Assembly (NCBI GenBank): GCA_030524805.1
Contig: JAUNFY010000011.1
Location: 1 to 56,774 of the forward strand
DNA length: 56,774 nt
Direction of reading: 5' to 3'
From: Bacteroidales bacterium
GTDB lineage: Bacteria > Bacteroidota > Bacteroidia > Bacteroidales > Muribaculaceae
Each line of letters opens with the position of its first letter. Position 1 is the stretch's first letter. The notes below the pieces were generated by a model, which did not search any database, was not told where the DNA came from, and worked only from the letters and a program-made list of their open reading frames with translations. This document shows positions 16,133 to 24,300 of the stretch, in pieces. The position numbers and the translations under genes are program-made.

Positions 16133-16564
16133 ATGTTTGATTACGACGAAATAGACCGGACCGTACGCGACAATAATCTTCCGTTGAAAAGAATCGACGG
16201 CAAGGAGAAAGATGAGTTGCTCAGCATACTCTACGACACATTCATCATCGGCGATCCGCGCGCATTATGGCTGAGTTTCAAGTATGTGCCCACGAGCATC
16301 GACTGCAATATGGAAGATCCTTATTGGCATCTCCCCGACATCATCGATAAAGACACGGAACTTTATTTCATAATCGATTATTGGAATACCGATTTTGTGA
16401 TTTTCAAAGGCCGCATGGCCGACATCCACACATTTATCGGCGACTGCGACGGCATCGATGAATTCTACCTCCTCTCTACCGATTTCAGGAAACTCTATGG
16501 CATCACCGACCACGATGACCTGCTTTATATCGACGTGAACATCAACAGACTGAAGGATATCTAA
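16133..16564 (+). CDS. Hypothetical acidic protein
   Basis: A 143-residue soluble, acidic protein (MFDYDEIDRTVRDNNLP start; DTELYFIIDYWNTDFVIFKG; EFYLLSTDFRKLYGITDHDDLLYID). The ordered strand pattern and clean codon use indicate a real gene. I recognise no named family with confidence; the ending resembles small SMI1-like or immunity-type hypothetical proteins. It is the last gene of the fsr-GNAT operon. Confidence 0.7.
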   Translation: MFDYDEIDRTVRDNNLPLKRIDGKEKDELLSILYDTFIIGDPRALWLSFKYVPTSIDCNMEDPYWHLPDIIDKDTELYFIIDYWNTDFVIFKGRMADIHTFIGDCDGIDEFYLLSTDFRKLYGITDHDDLLYIDVNINRLKDI

Positions 16565-16779
16565 CGGATTGCTGCCATGTCAGGGCCGCCACATAAAATG
16601 TAGCCCCGGTTGGAATAATCCATATTTTCCCCTCACTATCCGTGCCGACAGGCCATCCGGCCGCTCTTCCCATATTTCAGCCACGCCTTAAAACTATATT
16701 CGACAGAGATACGTTTAACTTTAGATGACATACATGGTCTAACCATTGTAGACATAAAAAAATAAAAACAGATATAGAC

Positions 16780-17559
16780 ATGAAACAATACTGGATCATC
16801 GCCGCTTCGGCGGCTATCGCTATCGCAGCCACATCGTGCAGCAGCACAAAAAGCATGAATCTCGATGAGCTTTCCGGACGCTGGGAAGTAACCGACGTAA
16901 ACGGCAGTCAGATCAAGATGACTGCACCTGATGCGGAGAAGCCCTATCTCGGTTTTGACGTTGTCAACGGCAGGCTCTCGGGCAACGCCGGCTGCAACTC
17001 CCTCATGGGCAGCTTCCCCACCACCGACCCCGCCGGAAAAATCTCCTTCAGCGATGTCGCCACCACCCGCATGATGTGTCCCGACATGGAAGTGGAGCAG
17101 AACCTCGTGCAGGCGCTCGGTAATGTGGCCGGCTACAAGAGCGAGGGCACCGACAAAGTGGCACTTGTAGGCGCCGACGGCACGCAACTCCTCTCCCTCA
17201 AGAAAATCAAGGCCAATATCTCTGCTGCCGACCTCAACGGCACATGGCGCATTCAGGAGCTCGCCGGCAAGCAGCTCACCCCCGACGCCGATACGGCCTA
17301 CACCATCACATTCGATGCGAAAGAGAGCAGCTTCTCCTGCGCCACAGGGTGCAACGTGCTCGGAGGATCGTTCATCACCGACTACACCGACTTCAAGTTC
17401 GACCTCTCCACCTCCACCATGATGATGTGTCCCGACACATCGGTTGAAGACACCCTCAAGCAGGTTTTGCCCACCGTCGTCTCCTACGGACGCCTTGCCG
17501 GCGGCGGCATCGGCTTCTATTCCGACGCCAACGACCTGGTCCTCATCCTCGAGAAATAA
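16780..17559 (+). CDS. Lipoprotein with two META (HslJ-like) domains
   Basis: A 259-residue lipoprotein. The signal peptide ends at ATSC (Cys20). Two META repeats follow: the first (about 28-130) with LSGRWEVTDVNG, GNAGCNSLMGSF and TTRMMCPDMEVEQNLVQAL; the second (about 148-259) with LNGTWRIQELAGKQL, TGCNVLGGSF and TMMMCPDTSVEDTLKQVL. Both keep the NxxxG turn and the MMCPD motif. It acts in the envelope; META proteins are associated with stress tolerance. A diverged paralogue lies at 7850-8620. Confidence 0.9.
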   Translation: MKQYWIIAASAAIAIAATSCSSTKSMNLDELSGRWEVTDVNGSQIKMTAPDAEKPYLGFDVVNGRLSGNAGCNSLMGSFPTTDPAGKISFSDVATTRMMCPDMEVEQNLVQALGNVAGYKSEGTDKVALVGADGTQLLSLKKIKANISAADLNGTWRIQELAGKQLTPDADTAYTITFDAKESSFSCATGCNVLGGSFITDYTDFKFDLSTSTMMMCPDTSVEDTLKQVLPTVVSYGRLAGGGIGFYSDANDLVLILEK

Positions 17560-17606
17560 AAGCCGGCTCTCCCCTGCTTTACCCCGAATATCAACCCCAC
17601 AACTCT

Positions 17607-17634
17607 CAGCCCCCTTCCCACCGGAAGGGGGCTG
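17607..17634 (+). terminator. GC-rich hairpin after the META lipoprotein gene
   Basis: CAGCCCCCTTCC pairs perfectly with GGAAGGGGGCTG around a 4-base loop. No T-run follows, so termination strength is uncertain. Confidence 0.5.
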
Positions 17635-17748
17635 ATGCTGTTGTCATCACGATGATGTTAAAATAAGACTATCGTAGTGTTAAAAATTTCAACTTGACCG
17701 CGCGCGAGAAAAAATCATATTTGGATTGAAGAAAGGGAGTTTAGTATC

Positions 17749-17779
17749 TTGATAATCTGATGAATTTTTATTAACTTTG
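17749..17779 (+). promoter_or_regulatory. Promoter of the kinase/LRR unit
   Basis: TTG at 17749-17751, a 20-base spacer and TAACTTTG at 17772-17779 make a full match to the Bacteroidales pattern. The first ATG of the downstream protein that looks coding is 33 bases on (17812). Confidence 0.7.
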
Positions 17780-17811
17780 CATTGTTAACGCTAATCAAAA
17801 GATTCATTGTC

Positions 17812-18273
17812 ATGGCAGGATTTGACTTAAACAAGCTTCAGAAGGATTATAGAGTAGACCGCAAAACCCAGACTCTCTCCACCGGTGGAAACGACCAAGA
17901 TGTAAAAGCCATGCTCGAATTATACGCAGACTTGGTCGACCAAGTTGACCCTCAAGCCGACCAAGAAAAGGACAAGTCCGACCAAGAAACCACCCTAACC
18001 GACCAAGAAACTATCCAGGCCGACCAAGAAACTACCCAGAGAGGTAAAAATACTACCCAGACAACTACCCAGACAGACCACAAAACTACCCGTACTGGAG
18101 ATAAAATACATTATGAACCTCAAAATGGATCCCAAAACAGTCAGGATGAACCCCAAAATTGCGTTCAAGAGGTTCATGAACCCCAAAATGAACTTCAAAG
18201 ATTGTTAGATACAGTCAGAACGAATTATGATAACAAAAGTTACAGAACGTTTCCCGAATCACCCGGATTTTGA
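17812..18273 (+). CDS. Low-complexity Gln/Thr/Asp repeat protein
   Basis: A 153-residue hydrophilic protein from the ATG at 17812. After a normal N-terminus (MAGFDLNKLQKDYRVDRKTQ and an AMLELYADLVDQV helix) comes a run of short repeats of the type xDQETT (about 55-80), a TTQTT stretch, and then EPQN repeats (about 100-140). There is no signal peptide or membrane segment. It is 40 bases upstream of the kinase/LRR gene and shares its promoter. The many Thr residues could be kinase targets, but that is a guess. Confidence 0.6.
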   Translation: MAGFDLNKLQKDYRVDRKTQTLSTGGNDQDVKAMLELYADLVDQVDPQADQEKDKSDQETTLTDQETIQADQETTQRGKNTTQTTTQTDHKTTRTGDKIHYEPQNGSQNSQDEPQNCVQEVHEPQNELQRLLDTVRTNYDNKSYRTFPESPGF

Positions 18274-18313
18274 ATATATTGAGTATTAATATTCATTTTA
18301 TAATTAGTAGTAT

Positions 18314-20809
18314 ATGGAATATCCTTTGATATCAGAATATAGAGAGGCGATAATGGCAGCGGAAGATAACTTCAATGAATTGTCTTCCCTTCGTCCCGTA
18401 GTTGACAGTTACGGCGAGCCCGTGATGTCGAGCGGAAATTTTGCTGTCGTTTTCAAGATGAGGGATGAGACGGATAGAAAACTCTATGCAGTGAAATGTT
18501 TCATAAAAGATCAGGAAGGACGCGATGAAAGTTATCGGAAGATTGCTGATGAGTTGGAAGTGATTTCCTCGTCTTATATTCTGCCGTTGCGATATATGGA
18601 GAATGAGCTGTTTGTAGACTCTGCACAGTGCAGCAATGAGGAGTTTCCGGTAGTCGTGATGGAATGGGTGGAAGGTGAGACACTGGATACATACCTCAAG
18701 AGAAACTTGAACGACAAGTACGAACTGGAGATGCTCAGCTACCGTTTCAACCGGATGGCGGCATGGCTACTTGCGCAGCCGTTTGCACATGGCGACCTTA
18801 AGCCTGACAATATCCTTGTCCGCAATGATGGCTCACTCGTATTGGTAGACTATGATGGAATGTACGTTCCAACCATGAAAGGAGAAAAAGCCAGGGAGAT
18901 AGGAAGTCAGGATTATCGCCATCCATCACGCACAGATTCCGACTTTGATGAGCATATAGATGATTTCTCTATCGCCGTTATCGCTCTCTCATTGAAAGCC
19001 CTCTCTTTGAATCCGCAACTTAAGCCTACTTCGACCGACTCTCTCCTTTTCTCTCAAAAAGACTATCAGAATCCGTCAAATTCTGAAGTTATCAAGGCCA
19101 TCCAGCTTCTGATGGATAATCCCGAATTAGTACTTTTATATGGTGCATTCTCAATCGCGCTGGTTAAAAACAGCCTTGATTTGATCTCTTTCCGTCTATT
19201 CATGACCGGAAAGCCCTCAAAACCGAAGGCGCCAAAACCGAGGATTGTCGCAAATCTATCTACTGAGGTTACTGACAAAGATATCGAAGATGGTATAACA
19301 GATGAATATGGTGTCATTTACAGCAGAGATGGAAAACGGCTGTTGAAATGCGGTAGCAATGTAAATGTAAAAGAATATAATATAAAACTTGAGACCGAAG
19401 TTATTTGTGACAATGCTTTTTCACATAACGGCTCATTACAAAGCGTGACAATCCCCAACTCCGTCACTTCAATCGGTGATTGTGCTTTCTCTGAATGCTC
19501 CTCATTGCAGAGCGTGACAATCCCCAACTCCGTCACTTCAATCGGTGACTATGCATTCTATGATTGCGACTCGTTGCAGAGCGTGACAATTCCAAACTCC
19601 GTTACCTCAATCGGTATGAATCCATTCATAAGGTGTCATAATTTATCTGTTATTGTATCAAATAACTCTAACTTCAACATTGTAAACAAACTCCTTATTG
19701 ACAATAAAGGCCAACTAATCTCTTGCCTTGACAGTTCTCAGTTTGTTACAATTCCTGACTCCGTCACCTCAATCGGTGACAGCGCTTTTTATAATTGCAA
19801 ATCACTGCAGAGCGTGACAATCCCAAATTCCATCACTTCAATAGGAGACAAAGCGTTCTCTCGATGCTCCTCATTGCAGAGCGTGACAATCCCCTACTCC
19901 GTCACTTCAATTGGTGACAATGCTTTCCGTGGATGCAAATCTTTACAGAACGTGACAATCCCAAACTCCGTAGCTTCAATCGAAAAAGGGACTTTCTCTT
20001 CATGCATATCTTTGACGCACGTGACAATCCCTGACTCAGTCACAACAATAGGAGATGCTGCTTTCTCGTTATGTACCTCATTGCAAAGCGTGACAATCCC
20101 CAACTCCGTAACTTCAATCGGAGACGGTGCTTTCTGGTTCTGTACCTCATTGCAGAGTGTGACAATTCCATACTCCGTAACTTCAATTGGTGACGAGACT
20201 TTCTGTAGATGCAAATCTTTACAGAGCGTGACAATCCCCAACTCCGTAACTTCAATCGGTGACTGGGCATTTTATGAATGCTCCTCTTTGCAGAGCGTGA
20301 CAATCCCAAATTCCGTCACTTCAATCGGAAATAATCCATTCACCAAATGTCATAAATTATGTGTTATTGTGTCTAATAATTCTAACTTCAACGTTATAAA
20401 TAAACTTCTTATTGACAATAAAGGCCAACTAATCTCTTGCCTTGACAATTCTCAGTTTGTGACAATCCCCAACTCCGTCTCTTCAATCGGAAATAGTGCT
20501 TTCTCTGGATGCTACTCTTTGCAGAGCGTAATAATACCTAACTACGTCTCTTCAATCGGAAAACGAGCTTTCTCTGGATGCGACTCATTGCTGAGCGTGA
20601 CGATACCCAACTCCGTCACTTCAATCGGAGCCTCGGCTTTCGCTGGATGCTCCTCATTGCAGAGCGTTACAATCCTCGCCTCTGTCACTTCAATAGGTGA
20701 CTGGGTTTTCGATAGTTGCTCCTCATTGCAAAGCGTGATAATCACTGACTCCGTCACTTCAATCGGTGGGTGGTCTTTCCCTTCTACATGTAAAGTAATA
20801 CGAAAATAA
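18314..20809 (+). CDS. Protein kinase-like domain fused to BspA leucine-rich repeats
   Basis: An 831-residue protein. Residues 25-300 are a eukaryotic-like protein kinase domain: AVK lysine K61, catalytic loop HGDLKPDN with Asp161 and Asn166, and DYDG (179-182) in place of DFG, followed by MYVP. After a Pro/Lys linker (about 300-315), residues about 350-831 form BspA/LRR_5 repeats of 23 residues of the form [22 protein letters not shown], broken twice by a related insert ([20 protein letters not shown]). There is no signal peptide, so the LRR part is probably cytosolic with the kinase. BspA repeats alone are usually surface-exposed. The role is unknown; effector recognition or defence are options. 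Confidence 0.88.
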   Translation: MEYPLISEYREAIMAAEDNFNELSSLRPVVDSYGEPVMSSGNFAVVFKMRDETDRKLYAVKCFIKDQEGRDESYRKIADELEVISSSYILPLRYMENELFVDSAQCSNEEFPVVVMEWVEGETLDTYLKRNLNDKYELEMLSYRFNRMAAWLLAQPFAHGDLKPDNILVRNDGSLVLVDYDGMYVPTMKGEKAREIGSQDYRHPSRTDSDFDEHIDDFSIAVIALSLKALSLNPQLKPTSTDSLLFSQKDYQNPSNSEVIKAIQLLMDNPELVLLYGAFSIALVKNSLDLISFRLFMTGKPSKPKAPKPRIVANLSTEVTDKDIEDGITDEYGVIYSRDGKRLLKCGSNVNVKEYNIKLETEVICDNAFSHNGSLQSVTIPNSVTSIGDCAFSECSSLQSVTIPNSVTSIGDYAFYDCDSLQSVTIPNSVTSIGMNPFIRCHNLSVIVSNNSNFNIVNKLLIDNKGQLISCLDSSQFVTIPDSVTSIGDSAFYNCKSLQSVTIPNSITSIGDKAFSRCSSLQSVTIPYSVTSIGDNAFRGCKSLQNVTIPNSVASIEKGTFSSCISLTHVTIPDSVTTIGDAAFSLCTSLQSVTIPNSVTSIGDGAFWFCTSLQSVTIPYSVTSIGDETFCRCKSLQSVTIPNSVTSIGDWAFYECSSLQSVTIPNSVTSIGNNPFTKCHKLCVIVSNNSNFNVINKLLIDNKGQLISCLDNSQFVTIPNSVSSIGNSAFSGCYSLQSVIIPNYVSSIGKRAFSGCDSLLSVTIPNSVTSIGASAFAGCSSLQSVTILASVTSIGDWVFDSCSSLQSVIITDSVTSIGGWSFPSTCKVIRK
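19430..20790 (+). repeat. 69-bp coding repeats (BspA LRR)
   Basis: Nearly identical 69-base units recur, for example at 19442, 19511 and 19580. Between 19640-19740 and 20340-20450 two copies of a longer insert interrupt the array, so the array itself looks duplicated. Such DNA is prone to slippage and copy-number change. Confidence 0.85.
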
Positions 20810-20813
20810 TATT

Positions 20814-20982
20814 ATGATCATAATAGAATCCAAACGAAAAAAAATTGAGAATATTCTCAAGAAATATCCGGATGCAATCATCGCGGATATGACGAGTAAG
20901 ACTAAGTCCATTCTATCCTCATGGAGGAATACCTGTGCCTTTCAGTGACGGCGTTGAAGCTGAATGTGGAAGAAATGTTTAG
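20814..20982 (+). pseudogene. Frameshifted fragment of a DUF6939-like gene
   Basis: The frame starts MIIIESKRKKIENILKKYPD and goes on to AIIADMTSKT, then ends at a stop near 20947. The +2 frame continues the family sequence as YPHGGIPVPFSDGVEAECG before another stop at 20982. Family members continue for about 100 further residues, so this copy is both frameshifted and truncated. The stretch to 21081 holds nothing else. Confidence 0.55.
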
Positions 20983-21081
20983 ATACTCTTCTTTTCGACC
21001 ATATTTGGCATTGCATCCTATTTTTTACTAAGGGCCTGCTTTTTCAGGAAAAGGGGGCATGATTGCGGAGGATTCGGATTT

Positions 21082-21109
21082 TTTAAGTATATTTGCAGGG
21101 AATTACCGT
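21082..21109 (+). promoter_or_regulatory. Promoter of the reg_prop regulator (shared 28-mer)
   Basis: The -7 motif TATATTTG is at 21088-21095. The 28 bases 21082-21109 are identical to 26780-26807, in front of the DUF362-GH43 unit, including the likely transcript start. Confidence 0.65.
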
Positions 21110-21178
21110 GGTAAAGGACCACAATCTTTAATTGCCCGATGCACGATATGCTTACGGGTGCCTGCCTATCATGATGTC

Positions 21179-24151
21179 ATGAAATTAAAGTTTGCACTGA
21201 TACACATATTGTTATATTGCTCGTTGCTGCAATTTTCCTCTGCCGCAGCAACTGCGTTTCCTGCTGTGATGAGGCAATATTCGCATCATGACGGATTATC
21301 AGACAATACGGTCCGCAATATTTTCAGCGACAGACATGGATACCTATGGCTTTCCACGCTTAACGGCTTGAACAGGTTTGACGGGCACCGGTTCATCCAA
21401 CCCGCCGGCTGGACCGGCGATCTGCACGTGAAGGATATATTCACCGATAAAAACGGATTGATGTGGATTGCCACATCATCAGGTAAATTCGTATGCTATA
21501 ATCCTTGTTCAGGTCAATATGTCAACCTCGGCTCAGCGTCTTCCGGACCGGAATACACTAAGATATACGAGACCCGCCACGGAATTGTATATCTCTGGAA
21601 TCCCGACGGTAATATGTTGAGATTAACCTACAACGGAGGCTCGCCATCGATACGCAAATTCAACATGTCATCTGCGAAGAACCGGATCAACATCAATTCG
21701 CTGAATGAAGACAACAGGGGAAATCTATGGATCACCTCATCCAACGGCATCTTCGTGCTTAATGGCGACAGCATCCGCCGCATATCACGCGGCACCTCTT
21801 ATGTCGGCATTTCAATCTACAATGATTTAATCCACGGTATTGCCTCCGACGGATCGCTGTATCGGATCAATCCCGGCAACTTCGTCTTCAACAAAGTGAA
21901 CAAGACGCCGGGGCTCATCAGGAAAGCGGGCAATATATATCAGGCAGGGAGCAGGATATATATCAGCCACACGGCAGGCTGCTCGGTATTCGACATCCTG
22001 GACGAAAGCATATCGATGGTGAGCGAGCTGCCGGCAGATGCCCGTTTTTTCACCGACAACTTAGGAAACGGATGGATTGGCGACGGCAATGGAGCGGTGT
22101 TCCGCATAGGGTGCGCGGATGGTGATATCGACAAATATCATGTGGCTTCGCGGGAACTCATTGAGAAAGTGGGCTACGAGCGGTATTCTGCTTTTGAAGA
22201 CAACCGTGGCCGACGTTGGATCGCCACTTATGGCAACGGAGTCTTCTGCATCGATGCGGCCTCCGGCTCCATGAGCCATTATGACACTTACGGATCACAG
22301 AAAAACGCACTGCCGGGCAACTATATCCTGTCGGTATGTGGCGATCCGTTGGGAAACATCTGGGTAGGGACAGAACATGAGGGACTGGTTCAGATTGCAG
22401 AAGACGGAATGGAATTCCAATATCATTATCCGGCCGGTGAAGAATACCACGACCGCAATAATTCATTCCGCCTTGTTTATGCCATACCCGGAGGGGAGCT
22501 GATAGCGGGCAACAGATACTCAGATCTATATTATCTTGACCGACGCCTGGCAACGACTGGTAATCCCAGACATTTCCCGGGCAACATCATGTCGGCCACC
22601 ATCGACAAGTCGCAGCGTCTATGGCTTGGTTTGAGAAATTCCGGAATGATGGTTTTCGACGGAACCCGGACGATTGAGATCGGTACGGATTCCGCCTACA
22701 GTGTCTTCGACCTGCTTGCCGACGGCTCCGGAAGAATATGGTGCGCCATGTTCGACAAAGGACTCGGCTACGTGTCAGCACAGGATGGCGAGCCCTTTGA
22801 GTTGAGGACATTTCCGTTCTCGGACAAATATGGCTCCCACTGGCGCAATCTCGAGACAGACAGCAATGGATTCATCTGGGCATCAACCAACGACGGACTT
22901 GTGATTTTTCATCCCGACTCCCTTCTGGCCCGCGGCCGGTCGGCCATCCGGCATTTCAGCAAAGGAGATGGACTGCCCGGCAATGAGATAAGGCAGATAT
23001 TGCGTGCGCGAGATGGGAAAATGTGGGTAGCGATACTCGGAGTCGGCATTCTCGTATGCGACGGACCGTTTGCCGGCACGCTACCATCCTTCGAAGTGAT
23101 ATCAGAGGAGAACGGACTTGTCAACAATCTTGTGCAGTCGCTCGTGGAAGATTCAGCCGGCAACATGTGGGTCGCGACCGAACGGAATCTATCGCGCATC
23201 GACTTCAGGTCCGGACTGATTGATTGCTATGCACCCGGGCCAAGCGGCAACGACAATGTCTTTCTGGAGAATGCAGCGATCATCATCGAAGACGGACGAC
23301 TGCTGTTTGGCACAGATCATGGTCTTCTATCATTCGATCCGTCGGGAATCAGAATTGACCGGAAAACATCTTCTCCGGTCCTTACCGATTTCCGGTTTAA
23401 TGACGATTGCGTCCGCGCCGACGTGTCGACCATGAGTTTTGATGCCAGCCAATCTACCGAATATTCATTTTATCTCGACGGGTTTGACAAGGCATGGACC
23501 ACCCCCTCGAAAGGCGGACATATTGAATACACGGGGCTGCCGTGGGGAACATACACCCTAAAGGTGAAGGCCCGCGACAAAGAAGCCCTCTGGAGCGACG
23601 AGGTCTCCGTCAGGGAATTTGAAGTCAGGCCTTCAGCAGCGACATATTTATATATCGCACTTGCTCTTTTGGCAGTAGCCGCCGCCTATCTCATCATCCG
23701 CCTCCGGATAAGGAAACGCAGGCACAGGGGCAAGATTCTGTCGGACACCACAGAAAAGGAGACTCCAGAACAATCGCCCGAGCATGACAACTCCGTCATG
23801 CCGGCGCATCATGATGATGCCGGCGGGGTGCTCGCGAAGATCATCGAAACCCGTCTGGCCGACAGTGATTATACCATAGAGGATTTTGCTTCCGACATGA
23901 ACATGAGCCGGTCGGCCCTGTACGGGTTCATGAAAGAGAACGGTCTGCCCTCGCCCATGGAATATCTCCGCTCATGCAGACTCGAGCGGGCCGCACACTT
24001 GCTGATCGACGGCCGCTACAACGTAGGCGAAGTGGCGAATATGGTCGGTATGAAAGATCCTCTCTATTTCAGCCGATGCTTCAAGCAGCGTTTCGGGCTG
24101 TCGCCTACCGCATTTGTCAAGCAGAAAAAGGATGCCGACGCGGGTGCCTGA
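21179..24151 (+). CDS. Membrane reg_prop sensor with AraC head, no kinase
   Basis: A 990-residue protein from MKLKFALIHI at 21179. After a signal peptide come about 14 two-component propeller repeats (motifs such as NIFSDRHGYLWLST, DRRGNLWITS, DSAGNMWVATE), a Y_Y_Y domain (FYLDGFDKAW...LPWGTYTLKVKARDK), one membrane helix (about 860-880) and a C-terminal AraC HTH (TIEDFASDMNMSRSALYGF, NVGEVANMVGMKDPLYFSRCF). Classical Bacteroides hybrid two-component systems add a histidine kinase and receiver between helix and HTH; both are absent here. It probably senses oligosaccharide in the periplasm and binds DNA from the membrane. It precedes the GH2 gene. Confidence 0.88.
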   Translation: MKLKFALIHILLYCSLLQFSSAAATAFPAVMRQYSHHDGLSDNTVRNIFSDRHGYLWLSTLNGLNRFDGHRFIQPAGWTGDLHVKDIFTDKNGLMWIATSSGKFVCYNPCSGQYVNLGSASSGPEYTKIYETRHGIVYLWNPDGNMLRLTYNGGSPSIRKFNMSSAKNRININSLNEDNRGNLWITSSNGIFVLNGDSIRRISRGTSYVGISIYNDLIHGIASDGSLYRINPGNFVFNKVNKTPGLIRKAGNIYQAGSRIYISHTAGCSVFDILDESISMVSELPADARFFTDNLGNGWIGDGNGAVFRIGCADGDIDKYHVASRELIEKVGYERYSAFEDNRGRRWIATYGNGVFCIDAASGSMSHYDTYGSQKNALPGNYILSVCGDPLGNIWVGTEHEGLVQIAEDGMEFQYHYPAGEEYHDRNNSFRLVYAIPGGELIAGNRYSDLYYLDRRLATTGNPRHFPGNIMSATIDKSQRLWLGLRNSGMMVFDGTRTIEIGTDSAYSVFDLLADGSGRIWCAMFDKGLGYVSAQDGEPFELRTFPFSDKYGSHWRNLETDSNGFIWASTNDGLVIFHPDSLLARGRSAIRHFSKGDGLPGNEIRQILRARDGKMWVAILGVGILVCDGPFAGTLPSFEVISEENGLVNNLVQSLVEDSAGNMWVATERNLSRIDFRSGLIDCYAPGPSGNDNVFLENAAIIIEDGRLLFGTDHGLLSFDPSGIRIDRKTSSPVLTDFRFNDDCVRADVSTMSFDASQSTEYSFYLDGFDKAWTTPSKGGHIEYTGLPWGTYTLKVKARDKEALWSDEVSVREFEVRPSAATYLYIALALLAVAAAYLIIRLRIRKRRHRGKILSDTTEKETPEQSPEHDNSVMPAHHDDAGGVLAKIIETRLADSDYTIEDFASDMNMSRSALYGFMKENGLPSPMEYLRSCRLERAAHLLIDGRYNVGEVANMVGMKDPLYFSRCFKQRFGLSPTAFVKQKKDADAGA

Positions 24152-24175
24152 TATGGAAAATAGTCCGGTACGCCA

Positions 24176-24206
24176 TACGTCTGTCCATATCTTATGGACA
24201 GACGTA
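24176..24206. promoter_or_regulatory. Perfect 14+14 palindrome upstream of the GH2 promoter
   Basis: TACGTCTGTCCATA, three bases, and its exact reverse complement lie 25 bases after the regulator stop and 28 bases before the -33 element of the GH2 gene. No T-run follows on the plus strand. It could be the terminator of the regulator or an operator. Confidence 0.5.
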
Positions 24207-24234
24207 CAAATATCATGGATTATCATCCAATCAT

Positions 24235-24265
24235 TTGGTACTTAATCTTATATTGAGTTACTTTG
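24235..24265 (+). promoter_or_regulatory. Promoter of the GH2 gene
   Basis: TTG at 24235-24237, 20 bases, then TTACTTTG at 24258-24265, one mismatch to TAnnTTTG. The GH2 ATG lies 35 bases downstream. Confidence 0.55.
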
Positions 24266-24300
24266 CAATATGAAAAATTGTAACAAGTAACCTTACAGAC

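Noticed and set aside
19430-20790. Regular direct repeats that could be mistaken for a CRISPR array
   Set aside because: The 69-base period keeps one reading frame and encodes 23-residue BspA repeats within a long gene; there are no unique spacers of constant length.
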